64,000 nucleotides of DNA from Oscillospiraceae bacterium (lineage in GTDB: Bacteria; Bacillota; Clostridia; Oscillospirales; Acutalibacteraceae). The stretch spans positions 1 to 64,000 of the forward strand of contig JAIRXU010000060.1 in NCBI GenBank assembly GCA_031268095.1. The letters run 5' to 3'. Shown piece by piece: positions 27,893 through 34,693 of this stretch (the stretch's first letter is position 1; each line of letters starts with the position of its first letter). A program made the position numbers and the translations under genes. A model generated the notes under the pieces. The model was not told where the DNA came from, did no database searches, and worked only from the letters and a program-made list of their open reading frames with translations.

Positions 27893-28495
27893 ATGGCCGA
27901 CATTGTGTATACCTTCCGCGGCGCGGTCTATCTCAACATCACCAACCGCTGCCCCTGCGCCTGCGTCTTTTGCATCCGGGCGGCCGGAGACGGGCTGGGC
28001 AGCGCCAAAACCCTCTGGCACACGGCGGATCCCACTTGGGAGGATATCGTCCGGGCGATGGAAGCTTTCGATTTTTCGCCCTATCCGGAGGCTGTCTTCT
28101 GCGGCTACGGCGAGCCGCTGGAGGCGCTGGACAATTGCTTGCGGACCGCAAAATATCTCAAAGAAAAGTACCCCGGGATCCGGTTGCGGATCAACACCAA
28201 TGGGTTGGGCGATCTGATCCATGGCCGTCCAACCGCCGGGGACCTGACCGGATGGATCGACAGCGTATCGGTTTCCCTCAACGCGCCGGACGCCGTGCGG
28301 TATCTTGCGCTGACCCAGCCGTCCTTCGGCGTGGGATCCTACGAGGCCATGCTTCGCTTCGCGGCGGACTGCAAGCGGCTGTTGCCTGAAGTCATGTTCA
28401 CAGTGGTGGATGTGCTGACGGAGGAAGAGATTGCGCGCTGCCGGGTGATTGCGGACAGCATGGGGATCCCGCTGCGGGTCAGGGCATGCAGCTGA
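27893..28495 (+). CDS. TatD-associated radical SAM protein
   Basis: 200 residues from the ATG at 27893 (SD GAGGTG). Cluster motif CxxxCxxC at C20, C24 and C27 in NRCPCACVFC; then the SAM-binding CGYGEPLE and RINTNGLGDL strands. The N-terminal YTFRGAVYLNITNRC is typical of the small TatD-linked radical SAM family (TIGR04038-like). Those genes are normally next to a tatD nuclease, none of which is visible here. Its reaction is unknown. The protein is short for a radical SAM enzyme and may be a partial barrel. Confidence 0.85.
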   Translation: MADIVYTFRGAVYLNITNRCPCACVFCIRAAGDGLGSAKTLWHTADPTWEDIVRAMEAFDFSPYPEAVFCGYGEPLEALDNCLRTAKYLKEKYPGIRLRINTNGLGDLIHGRPTAGDLTGWIDSVSVSLNAPDAVRYLALTQPSFGVGSYEAMLRFAADCKRLLPEVMFTVVDVLTEEEIARCRVIADSMGIPLRVRACS

Positions 28496-28551
28496 GACAG
28501 CGTCGGCGAGATTTTGCTCTGTATCTTAAAAAATGAAATGGGGCGGAGCCT

Positions 28552-29664
28552 ATGTTCACCTATGTCGTCCCTTGTCTGCTGGGAATGGAAGGGCTGATCG
28601 CGGAAGAGCTGCGCGGCATGGAGGCCCGGGATGTCCGGGCAGAAAACGGGCGGGTTCTCTTCGGCGGAGATGTTTCAATCCTTGCGCGAGCAAACATTTG
28701 TTCCCGGTTTGCGGAGCGGATCCAGATCCTTGTCGGCGAGTTCCCCGCGCGGAGCTTCGACGAACTCTTTGAGGGGACGAAGGCCCTGCCCTGGGAAGAC
28801 TGGATCGGCCGGCGGAATGCTTTTCCCGTCAAGGGATACAGCATCGACTCCGCGCTGTTCAGTGTGCGGGACTGCCAGGCAATCGTCAAGAAGGCCGTTG
28901 TTGAGCGGCTGAAAGGACGGCACGGGATGGACTGGTTCGAAGAAACCGGACCGCTGCACCAGATTCAGTTCGCGCTCTTCAAGGACCGCGCCAGTCTGCT
29001 GCTGGATACCTCCGGGACTGGGCTGCACAAGCGAGGCTACCGTCCGGCGGCGCGGGAAGCGCCCCTGAAAGAGACCTTGGCCGCGGCGCTCTGCCGCCTG
29101 GCGCGGCTCCAGCCGAACCATACGCTCTATGATCCCATGTGCGGATCCGGGACCATTGTGATCGAGGGAGCACTGATGGCGGCGAACATTGCGCCAGGGC
29201 TGCACCGGCCTTTTGCGGCGGAACGCTGGGACGGAATTGACCGCCGGGTTTGGCGGGAAGAACGGGAACGCGCGGCGGGCCTGGCCCGTCCGGCGGAGGG
29301 ATTCCAAGCCGTCGCGTCCGACATCGACGGGGAAGCCCTGGCCGTTGCGCGGGAAAACGCCGCCCGGGCCGGAGTGACAAAGTATATCCAATTCGGGCAG
29401 GCAGACGTGCGGAACTTCCGTTTGCAAGGGGAACGGGGTACGGTGATCACCAACCCGCCGTACGGCGAGCGGTTGCTTGACCTCGCCCAGGCCGATGAAC
29501 TCACCGCCGTGCTGGGGCGGGTATTCCAGCCGGGACGCGGCCGGTCATATACGATTCTGTCTTCGTCAGAGGAATTTGAACGGATCTTCGGCCGCCGGGC
29601 AAGTAAGCGGCGCAAGCTCTATAACGGGATGATCAAATGTCAGGCGTATCTATATTACGATTAA
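28552..29664 (+). CDS. THUMP-domain class I SAM RNA methyltransferase (RlmL N-half-like)
   Basis: 370 residues. N-terminal ferredoxin-like plus THUMP region (about 1-155), then an N2-guanine methyltransferase: LYDPMCGSGTIVIEGA (motif I with the UPF0020 signature), ASDIDGEAL, and catalytic TNPPYGERL. It corresponds to the Firmicutes YpsC family and the N-terminal half of E. coli RlmL, which makes m2G2445 in 23S rRNA. SD GGGCGGAG. Ends at a strong terminator. Confidence 0.9.
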   Translation: MFTYVVPCLLGMEGLIAEELRGMEARDVRAENGRVLFGGDVSILARANICSRFAERIQILVGEFPARSFDELFEGTKALPWEDWIGRRNAFPVKGYSIDSALFSVRDCQAIVKKAVVERLKGRHGMDWFEETGPLHQIQFALFKDRASLLLDTSGTGLHKRGYRPAAREAPLKETLAAALCRLARLQPNHTLYDPMCGSGTIVIEGALMAANIAPGLHRPFAAERWDGIDRRVWREERERAAGLARPAEGFQAVASDIDGEALAVARENAARAGVTKYIQFGQADVRNFRLQGERGTVITNPPYGERLLDLAQADELTAVLGRVFQPGRGRSYTILSSSEEFERIFGRRASKRRKLYNGMIKCQAYLYYD

Positions 29665-29672
29665 CCGGAAGG

Positions 29673-29703
29673 AAAAACACCGTCCCCTGCGGCGGTGTTT
29701 TTT
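29673..29703. terminator. Bidirectional intrinsic terminator
   Basis: A stem of AACACCG and CGGTGTT (29676-29699) with A-run on the left and T-run on the right. It serves the methyltransferase (plus) and the convergent SLOG gene (minus). Confidence 0.8.
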
Positions 29704-29745
29704 GGCGTCTGTCGGTGTCCCTCCGGATCGCAGCACGGCACCGTA

Positions 29746-30264
29746 TTATTTCTCGGCAAGGTTCGTTGTCCGTTTCCCTTGGGTGGCGGCGTAGTCCAGC
29801 GTATATTTCGTGCCGCCTTGTCCGCCGTCATAATAGACGACAAGTTCGGCGGACAGATTCACCAGCAGCCGATCGCGCTCGTAGTAAATCCCGGAGTGGT
29901 AGCGCTCGGCGATGGTATAAAAATCGTCCGCCCGGCGGGCAACGGCCTGCGCGCGCGCCTGCCAATCCGGCGTCCAGCAGCGCTGTTCATAAAACCGCAC
30001 CGCGAAGGGGGCAACCACAACGCAGCGGACAAAGGGCAAGATTTCCTTGCAGCGGAGGACCTCTTCCGCCGCCATCGTATCAAACCCGCACATTCCTCCG
30101 GTCACGAACTGCGTTCGCCCGCGCTGGAGTGCCGCCGTGATTTCGTTGGCCAAAGCATCCCGCAGCCGAAGCAGCGCCGCTCCCTGCGGCAGCCGCGACG
30201 GACGGTGCCCGGCGAAAGCGAGAGTCTGACTGGGACATAATTCTGAAAGCACTACAGACAACAT
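29746..30264 (-). CDS. SLOG-family protein (YpsA/DUF1273-like)
   Basis: 172 residues from the ATG at 30264 (SD GGAGGG). Rossmann-like SLOG fold: FAGHRPSRLP at the first strand, FVTGGMCGFDTMAAEEV (Gly-rich nucleotide-binding turn), and a late VVYYDGGQGGTKYTL. SLOG proteins bind nucleotides or their derivatives; B. subtilis YpsA affects cell division. It is divergent from the small ribbon-helix-helix gene at 30495, sharing an intergenic region with two palindromes. Confidence 0.82.
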   Translation of the reverse strand: MLSVVLSELCPSQTLAFAGHRPSRLPQGAALLRLRDALANEITAALQRGRTQFVTGGMCGFDTMAAEEVLRCKEILPFVRCVVVAPFAVRFYEQRCWTPDWQARAQAVARRADDFYTIAERYHSGIYYERDRLLVNLSAELVVYYDGGQGGTKYTLDYAATQGKRTTNLAEK

Positions 30265-30300
30265 GGACCCTCCTCGACAATAAGAAATCCAGTTTTTCCT

Positions 30301-30329
30301 ATTATGCCATATCTTTTCCGGAATGTCTA
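30301..30329 (-). promoter_or_regulatory. Candidate promoter of the SLOG gene (proximal)
   Basis: On the minus strand TAGACA (30329-30324), 17-bp spacer, CATAAT (30306-30301), about 37 bp before the start codon. Confidence 0.55.
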
Positions 30330-30390
30330 CCATTTGCGGGAATATATTTTGGAAAACAATGCACCGTGCGGCGTGCGGTGGCATGCGACT

Positions 30391-30419
30391 ATTGTAACAC
30401 GGCTGCACTTGAAAATCAA
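30391..30419 (-). promoter_or_regulatory. Candidate promoter of the SLOG gene (distal)
   Basis: On the minus strand TTGATT (30419-30414), 17-bp spacer, TACAAT (30396-30391). Its -35 lies inside the palindrome 30404-30424. Confidence 0.5.
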
Positions 30420-30424
30420 GTGCA
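30404..30424. repeat. Perfect 9-bp inverted repeat, possible operator
   Basis: TGCACTTGA, AAA, TCAAGTGCA. It overlaps the -35 of the distal minus-strand promoter and has no T-tract, so a protein-binding site fits better than a terminator. Confidence 0.6.
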
Positions 30425-30454
30425 AATGTGAAGTATATCTTAATAGTTTATTTT

Positions 30455-30483
30455 CCTGTATAATTTGCACTAGATTATACAGG
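30455..30483 (+). promoter_or_regulatory. Palindromic operator over the -10 of the RHH gene
   Basis: CCTGTATAAT (30455-30464), 9-bp spacer, ATTATACAGG (30474-30483): a perfect 10-bp inverted repeat. The left arm contains the likely -10 TATAAT (30459-30464) and the right arm runs into the SD GGGAGGG of the gene at 30495. Binding here would block transcription, so autoregulation by the ribbon-helix-helix product is the simplest reading. Confidence 0.7.
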
Positions 30484-30494
30484 GAGGGAAAGTT

Positions 30495-30677
30495 ATGGGC
30501 CTGCGCATTGAACGAGAAGAATTTATCAACAAAACGTTCCGGCTGAACGTCAAACTGGTGCGGGAAGTGGAATTGGTCTGCACCCAGCAAAATATCTCCA
30601 TGAATCGTTTTGTGGACTTGGCGTTGCGTTACGCGTTGGAGCACCTCGAACCGGAGGACGCCCAGCCGCCCGCGTAA
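30495..30677 (+). CDS. Small ribbon-helix-helix-like DNA-binding protein
   Basis: 60 residues. The pattern is a beta strand (KTFRLNVKLVREV) followed by two helices (VREVELVCTQQ, SMNRFVDLALRYALEHL), as in Arc/MetJ/CopG dimers. The acidic, Pro-rich tail (EPEDAQPPA) is short. SD GGGAGGG overlaps the right arm of the palindrome. No toxin gene follows directly; the divergent neighbour is the SLOG gene. It could be an autorepressor or an antitoxin-like orphan. Confidence 0.72.
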   Translation: MGLRIEREEFINKTFRLNVKLVREVELVCTQQNISMNRFVDLALRYALEHLEPEDAQPPA

Positions 30678-30695
30678 AATCCCTCCGGCCCCGCC

Positions 30696-30724
30696 GCATA
30701 TTCCCCGTTTGCTTCGCATAGTAT
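30696..30724 (+). promoter_or_regulatory. Sigma-E-like (mother-cell) promoter of spoIIID
   Basis: GCATATT (30696-30702), 14-bp spacer, CATAGTAT (30717-30724). This resembles the Bacillus sigma-E consensus (ATATT at -35, CATACAAT-type -10), the factor known to transcribe spoIIID. It lies 50 bp before the start codon. Confidence 0.55.
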
Positions 30725-30773
30725 GGGATGGCAAATCCAATCTTGCGAATTGAAACAAACGGAGGGGTCACGA

Positions 30774-31022
30774 TTGAAAGGTATCGTGGAGGAGCGGGCC
30801 GTGGAGCTGGGTTCCTACATTGTAGAAAACCAGGCGACGGTTCGCGCGGCAGCCAAGAAGTTCGGCATTTCGAAGTCGACCGTACATATGGATGTTTCCC
30901 AGCGACTGCGGGGGATCCATCCGCAGCTGTATGCGCAGGTCCGCGAGGTGCTGGACGTCAATAAGGCGCAGCGGCACATTCGCGGCGGGTTGGCGACGAG
31001 GGAAAAATACCGCATGGAATAA
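30774..31022 (+). CDS. spoIIID: Sporulation transcription factor SpoIIID
   Basis: 82 residues from a TTG start at 30774 preceded by GGAGGGG. It is a mother-cell DNA-binding regulator acting between sigma-E and sigma-K. The helix-turn-helix TVRAAAKKFGISKSTVHMD (about 22-40) and the C-terminal basic recognition region HIRGGLATREKY match B. subtilis SpoIIID across its whole length. It is strong evidence that the host forms endospores. A hairpin terminator follows at once. Confidence 0.93.
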   Translation: MKGIVEERAVELGSYIVENQATVRAAAKKFGISKSTVHMDVSQRLRGIHPQLYAQVREVLDVNKAQRHIRGGLATREKYRME

Positions 31023-31031
31023 TAAAGCGGA

Positions 31032-31056
31032 GCCCGCCAAACGGCGGGCGTTGTTG
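31032..31056 (+). terminator. Intrinsic terminator of spoIIID
   Basis: GCCCGCC (31032-31038), AAAC loop region, GGCGGGC (31043-31049), followed by GTTGTTGTTTT. Confidence 0.8.
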
Positions 31057-31103
31057 TTTTCTTGTTGTTTTGTTGTTCTGCTGTTGTTTTTGTTGTTTTT
31101 TGG
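31050..31103 (+). repeat. Low-complexity TTG/TTTTG tract
   Basis: About 54 bp made almost only of GTTGTT, TTTG and CTTG units between the spoIIID terminator and the next promoter. GCGGAGCC (31027-31034) and GGCTCCGC (31102-31109) are exact complements that bracket it. Confidence 0.6.
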
Positions 31104-31112
31104 CTCCGCCGG

Positions 31113-31141
31113 TTGACTTTCCGCGGGATTTGTGGTATCCT
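31113..31141 (+). promoter_or_regulatory. Sigma-A promoter of the pentapeptide-repeat gene
   Basis: TTGACT (31113-31118), 17-bp spacer, TATCCT (31136-31141). This makes the in-frame ATG at 31142 unlikely as a start and favours 31196. Confidence 0.7.
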
Positions 31142-31195
31142 ATGGAAAAGCGTGGAAAGCAGCGCTTCGCAGCTTTGCGGCAGGAGGTGCGGGAG

Positions 31196-31916
31196 ATGGC
31201 GCGAGAGCCAAGACCGCCGAAGTGGAACCGGTTTGACCTTTGGGTCCTCGTTGGGGCCGGCATTGGCCTGGTGGTCGCCGCGCCGGCCTTTTGTCTCGTC
31301 AGCCGCATTTTGGTCGGCAATTGGCACCTGATCAGCAACCTGCGCGGCCAGGAGACCACCCCAACCAAGATCCTTTCGATCACCGGCACCCTCCTCGGGG
31401 CGTTCACCATCGGCGGGGCGGCCGTGATGCAGTACCGCAAGCACAAGTTTGGGGAATATCAGTCAAAGCTGGACGAGGACGCGAAAACCGGGGACCGGCT
31501 GCGCAGCGCGGTCGAGCACCTGGGCCAAGGCAAAATAGGCGATGACAACGACCACATCCGCCTGGGCGCGGTGTATGAGTTCAAGAACCTGACCGAGGAT
31601 TCGCCCCGCAACCGCGCCAACGCCGTGCAGATCCTGACGCAGTTCATCAAGAAATATACGCCCGAAGAGGGCAAGGCGCTGCCGCCGGACATCGAGGCCG
31701 CGGCAAAGGTGCTGGCGGAGTGGATCAGGGAGGATATCGAGGCCCGGGCGCGGGTCGCGAGGATTTGGCGGTGGGTAAAAAGGTCGTTACTTCAAAAGAA
31801 CTTATACCTAATCTCCAATCCTCTTTTCGCTAGCCTTCCTCCCTCTTATGCTAAAAGTGCTATGGACTGGAAGTATAAGTGGTTACTTCATGGGATATAT
31901 CAAGATATCATTGCTA
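31196..31916 (+). pseudogene. Pentapeptide-repeat membrane protein, 5' part (interrupted by IS630-type element)
   Basis: The start at 31196 has SD AGGAGGTG at 6-nt spacing. The N-terminus has two membrane helices (about 15-38 and 58-78), then a soluble segment RLRSAVEHLGQG ... IRLGAVYEFKNLTEDSPRN ... ILTQFIKKY (about 101-154) and LPPDIEAAAKVL. This is the usual N-terminal part of membrane pentapeptide-repeat proteins, whose repeats come at the C-terminus. The repeats are found in the same reading frame at 33.4 kb, after the insertion. As it stands the frame runs into the element and stops at 31939. From about 31780 the DNA becomes AT-rich compared with the GC-rich start of the gene. Confidence 0.8.
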
Positions 31917-31942
31917 CTGTTTCATCCGGAAAAAAATAATAG

Positions 31943-31971
31943 TTGCAAAGGGTCGAAAGAAGTGGTATAAT
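31943..31971 (+). promoter_or_regulatory. Promoter of the IS630-type transposase
   Basis: TTGCAA (31943-31948), 17-bp spacer, TATAAT (31966-31971), just inside the left inverted repeat. Confidence 0.7.
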
Positions 31972-32001
31972 ATTCCTAAAAGAGAACATGGGGATATAGG
32001 G

Positions 32002-33168
32002 ATGCCACGGTACAATGTGACGCTGACCAACGAGGAACGCGAAGATTTGCAGAGACTCGTTCAGAAGGGCGGGAAGGGATACCGCATCAAACACGCGCAG
32101 ATTCTGCTGAAACTGGATCGGCGGCCCGAAAATGCGGAGTGGACATACGACCTGATCAAAGCGGCATACGGTGCGGCGCACAGCACGATCGCTGGAGTGG
32201 CCAAACGCTTTGTTATCAACGGTTTGGAGGCCGCGCTCGGGCGGAAAAAGCAGGAAAATTATCACCGGAAGGTCACCGGCGAGGTGGAGGCGCACATTTG
32301 CGCCATCGCCTGCTCTGACCCGCCGGAAGGGCTTACCCGCTGGACGATGCAGATGATCGCGGACGAACTCATCCGATTGGAAATCGTAGAATACATCACT
32401 GATAGTGCGGTTTGCGAAACGATGAAAAAAACGAAATTAAGCCATGGCTTGTTGAAGAATGGTGCATTCCGGAAGCCAGCGCGGAATTCGTAGCCCGCAT
32501 GAAGACCCGCTAAGGCGGGCCTGAGAAAAAGCTCCCTCTTTGGTCGCTTTTTAATCCACGTGCTCGACGTCTATCAACGGCCCTATGATCCGCTCAATCC
32601 GGTGGTCTGCATCGACGAAACCAACAAGCAATTGGTGCAGGAAACTCGCATCCCCGGTGAGCCGGGACATCCTGAAAAGCTTGATTATGAGTATGTTTGC
32701 AACGGCGTGGCCGATGTTTTCGTGATTTCCGAACCCCTTGCGGGCAGGCGCGAAACGCTCGTGACAGAAACCCGCACGGCCATTGATTTTGCCGATGCGC
32801 TCAAATTCGCCTCTGATGTGATGTATCCCCGCGCCGAGAAAATCATCCTCGTGACAGACAATCTCAATACGCATACACCCGCTTCACTGTACAAGGCTTT
32901 CTCTCCGGATGAAGCGCACCGGATTGCCCGCCGTTTCGACTGGCACTTCACCCCCAGGCACGGCAGCTGGCTCAATATGGCTGAAATTGAGATCGGCGTT
33001 ATGTGCCGCCAGGCGCTTGCCAAACCGCTCCCTGACATAGAAAGTTTCCGGCGACAAGTCAAAGCTTGGACTTTGCGCCGCAACATCGAATGCTCGAAAG
33101 TCAACTGGCAGTTCACCACCCCAGATGCAAGGGTTAAGCTCAAAAGGCTTTATCCTTCTGCTCTATGA
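32002..33168 (+). pseudogene. IS630-family transposase, broken in two places
   Basis: N-terminal half from ATG 32002: helix-turn-helix segments (YDLIKAAYGAAHSTIAGVAK) and WTMQMIADELIRLEIVE. C-terminal half from about 32560: DDE core with VVCIDETNKQLV, LVTDNLNTH and HGSWLNMAEIE, ending KRLYPSAL. Break 1: at the run of seven A (32425-32431) the frame is left at MKKTKLSH, while the minus-one frame gives the family sequence KNEIKPWLVEEWCIPEAS. Break 2: between AEFVARM and VLDVYQRPYDP lies about 53 extra bases (32507-32559) with two hairpins. Break 1 could be programmed frameshifting, but break 2 should inactivate the protein. The stop codon lies inside the right inverted repeat. Confidence 0.82.
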
Positions 33169-33182
33169 TTCTTTGCCGGATA

Positions 33183-33805
33183 GTGCACCTAGGAAAGAAA
33201 GGAACAAGATTGCACAGCATCAATTTGTCCAATTCTCTCAAATTGTTGAGGCCTCCAAAGTAATTAATGCTTTGAATCAGTCCGACATTTTCTTAATGCA
33301 AGGCTTGCGCGCGAAATTTTTGGATTTACCCGATATGTCATTGAAATGCGTAGATCTTAGTGTTGCCCATCTAGAAGGAGCGGCTTGCCACAAATGCCAC
33401 ATGAAAGGAGCAAATTTCCATAGTGCTCACCTGGAGAAGGCGGATCTCTGGGGTGCCAACTTGGAGGGAGCGAATCTTGGAATTGCCCATCTGGAGGGAG
33501 CGGATCTCTGGGATACCCACCTGGAGGGGGCAGATCTCGCGCGCGCCAACCTGGAAGGAGCGAATCTCTACAGAACCCGCCTGGAAGGGGCAGATCTCCG
33601 ACGGGCAAAATTCGATGACAACATTAAGGGTGCCACCATCGACGACAAAACCATCTTCTCCCCCGGCGTCCGCCTGCAATACTTCGGCGTCGAGGAACCC
33701 GACCACGCCGGCGACCAGCGCGTTAGCCCGAGGAGATCTACGATCCGACTCTATAAAAAAAACGCCCGGCGGTGGCGGCGAATAATTTCCTCCCGGCCCG
33801 TATAA
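33183..33805 (+). pseudogene. Pentapeptide-repeat membrane protein, 3' part
   Basis: Continuation of the gene begun at 31196. After the insertion the frame reads APRKERNKIAQHQFVQFSQ, then a helical segment (SDIFLMQGLRAKFLDLPDM) and about 20 pentapeptide units of the A(D/N)LxX type (SAHLE KADLW GANLE GANLG), which should form a right-handed beta-helix; a GC-rich basic tail (RRWRRIISSRPV) ends the protein. The first 220 bp are AT-rich like the end of the 5' part. Total restored length would be about 445 residues. It has no start signal of its own here, so it is probably not made. Confidence 0.8.
33425..33602 (+). repeat. Tandem 30-bp DNA repeats encoding pentapeptide pairs
   Basis: About six direct units of 30 bp built on CACCTGGAGGGAGCGGATCT, each encoding two pentapeptides (HLEGADLWDT-like). 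The high DNA identity between units suggests recent duplication and allows length changes by recombination. Confidence 0.8.
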
Positions 33806-33884
33806 CCCGCCAAAAACCGGCCCAAAATAATGGCAAGCTCTTATTATGACGAAGCCGTCCCCGCGGCGGCAGATGGAGGTTGCC

Positions 33885-34643
33885 ATGTTAGTCGAAAAAG
33901 AAAAAAAGCGCCTGAAACTCCCGAAGGGGCAAGGTTTTTACCTGGCCCTGGCCCTGACCGTAGTCGCTGCGGGCATCGGCGTCTGGGGGGCGGTCAGCAG
34001 CAGCATCAACAACGCGAAATTCACCCCGCTGATCCCCGGCACCAGCACCGCGCAGACCGCGATCGACTGGAACAATATCGTCACCCGCCCCATCGCGCCG
34101 GACCCGCCGGAAGAACCGGCCAACGTGCCTGTGACCGGCGTGAAGGATGACCGGGAGACGACAACAAAAGCCCGGACGGACAATATCCCTTACACTGGCA
34201 CGTTCGCCCTGCCTTTCGGCAGCAAGATTTCCAAAGACTACTCGGGCGGTGAGATGGTCAAGTCCGCGACGATGGGCGACTGGCGGGTTCACAACGGCGT
34301 CGATTTTCTGGGCGAAGTCAACGACGCAGTGTTTGCGATCCAGGACGGCAGTGTCGCTAAAGTAATGCAGGATCCGCTTTGGGGCATTGTTGTGGTGATT
34401 GATCACGGCAACGGCCTGACCGCCCGGTACTGCGGCCTTTCGGAGGGCAGTACGCCCCATGAGGGCCAAGAAGTCAAGAAAGGCGAAGTCGTCGGCGTGA
34501 TTGCCCAGATTCCGGTCGAATCTGCCGAAGGGGTCCACCTGCACTTCGAAACCTACGTCAACAACAAGGTTGCCGATCCGCTGGGCGTCATGAACAAGAC
34601 CGGAGGCAAGGCGGCCAGTGCAAACGTCAACCCGAACGAATAA
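33885..34643 (+). CDS. spoIIQ: SpoIIQ-like membrane-anchored M23 (LytM) metallopeptidase
   Basis: 252 residues from the ATG at 33885 (SD GGAGGT). A cytoplasmic basic start, one membrane helix (about 18-38), a linker, and a LytM domain (about 105-240): GDWRVHNGVDFLG with H136 and D140, and EGVHLHFET with H218 and H220. The zinc ligands HxxxD and HxH are intact, as in Clostridium difficile SpoIIQ and unlike Bacillus SpoIIQ. SpoIIQ sits in the forespore membrane and binds SpoIIIAH during engulfment. Its closeness to spoIIID, as in many clostridia, supports the assignment. A generic cell-wall M23 peptidase is the alternative. Confidence 0.78.
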   Translation: MLVEKEKKRLKLPKGQGFYLALALTVVAAGIGVWGAVSSSINNAKFTPLIPGTSTAQTAIDWNNIVTRPIAPDPPEEPANVPVTGVKDDRETTTKARTDNIPYTGTFALPFGSKISKDYSGGEMVKSATMGDWRVHNGVDFLGEVNDAVFAIQDGSVAKVMQDPLWGIVVVIDHGNGLTARYCGLSEGSTPHEGQEVKKGEVVGVIAQIPVESAEGVHLHFETYVNNKVADPLGVMNKTGGKAASANVNPNE

Positions 34644-34647
34644 AATC

Positions 34648-34684
34648 AAAGCCGACGCAATCGCCGCGCCGGCTTTCTTGATTT
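34648..34684. terminator. Bidirectional intrinsic terminator
   Basis: AAAGCCG-ACGC and GCG-CCGGCTTT form an imperfect hairpin followed by TTGATTTCTT. It lies between the spoIIQ-like gene and the convergent gene ending at 34694. Confidence 0.7.
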
Positions 34685-34693
34685 CTTAAGAAT

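Larger units (their letters stand above)
31915..33191 (+). mobile_element. IS630-type insertion element in the pentapeptide gene
   Basis: Subterminal inverted repeats of 19 bp with 4 mismatches: ATCCGGAAAAAAATAATAG (31924-31942) against the reverse complement of 33163-33181 (ATCCGGCAAAGAATCATAG). TA dinucleotides, the target of this family, occur at 31915-31916 and at 33190-33191 or 33181-33182. Removing the element at either TA pair rejoins the flanking gene in frame. Exact ends need alignment with other copies. One transposase gene, itself broken, fills the element. Confidence 0.8.

Noticed and set aside
33425-33602. Regular 30-bp repeats as a CRISPR array
   Set aside because: The units are contiguous with no spacers and encode pentapeptide repeats in frame.
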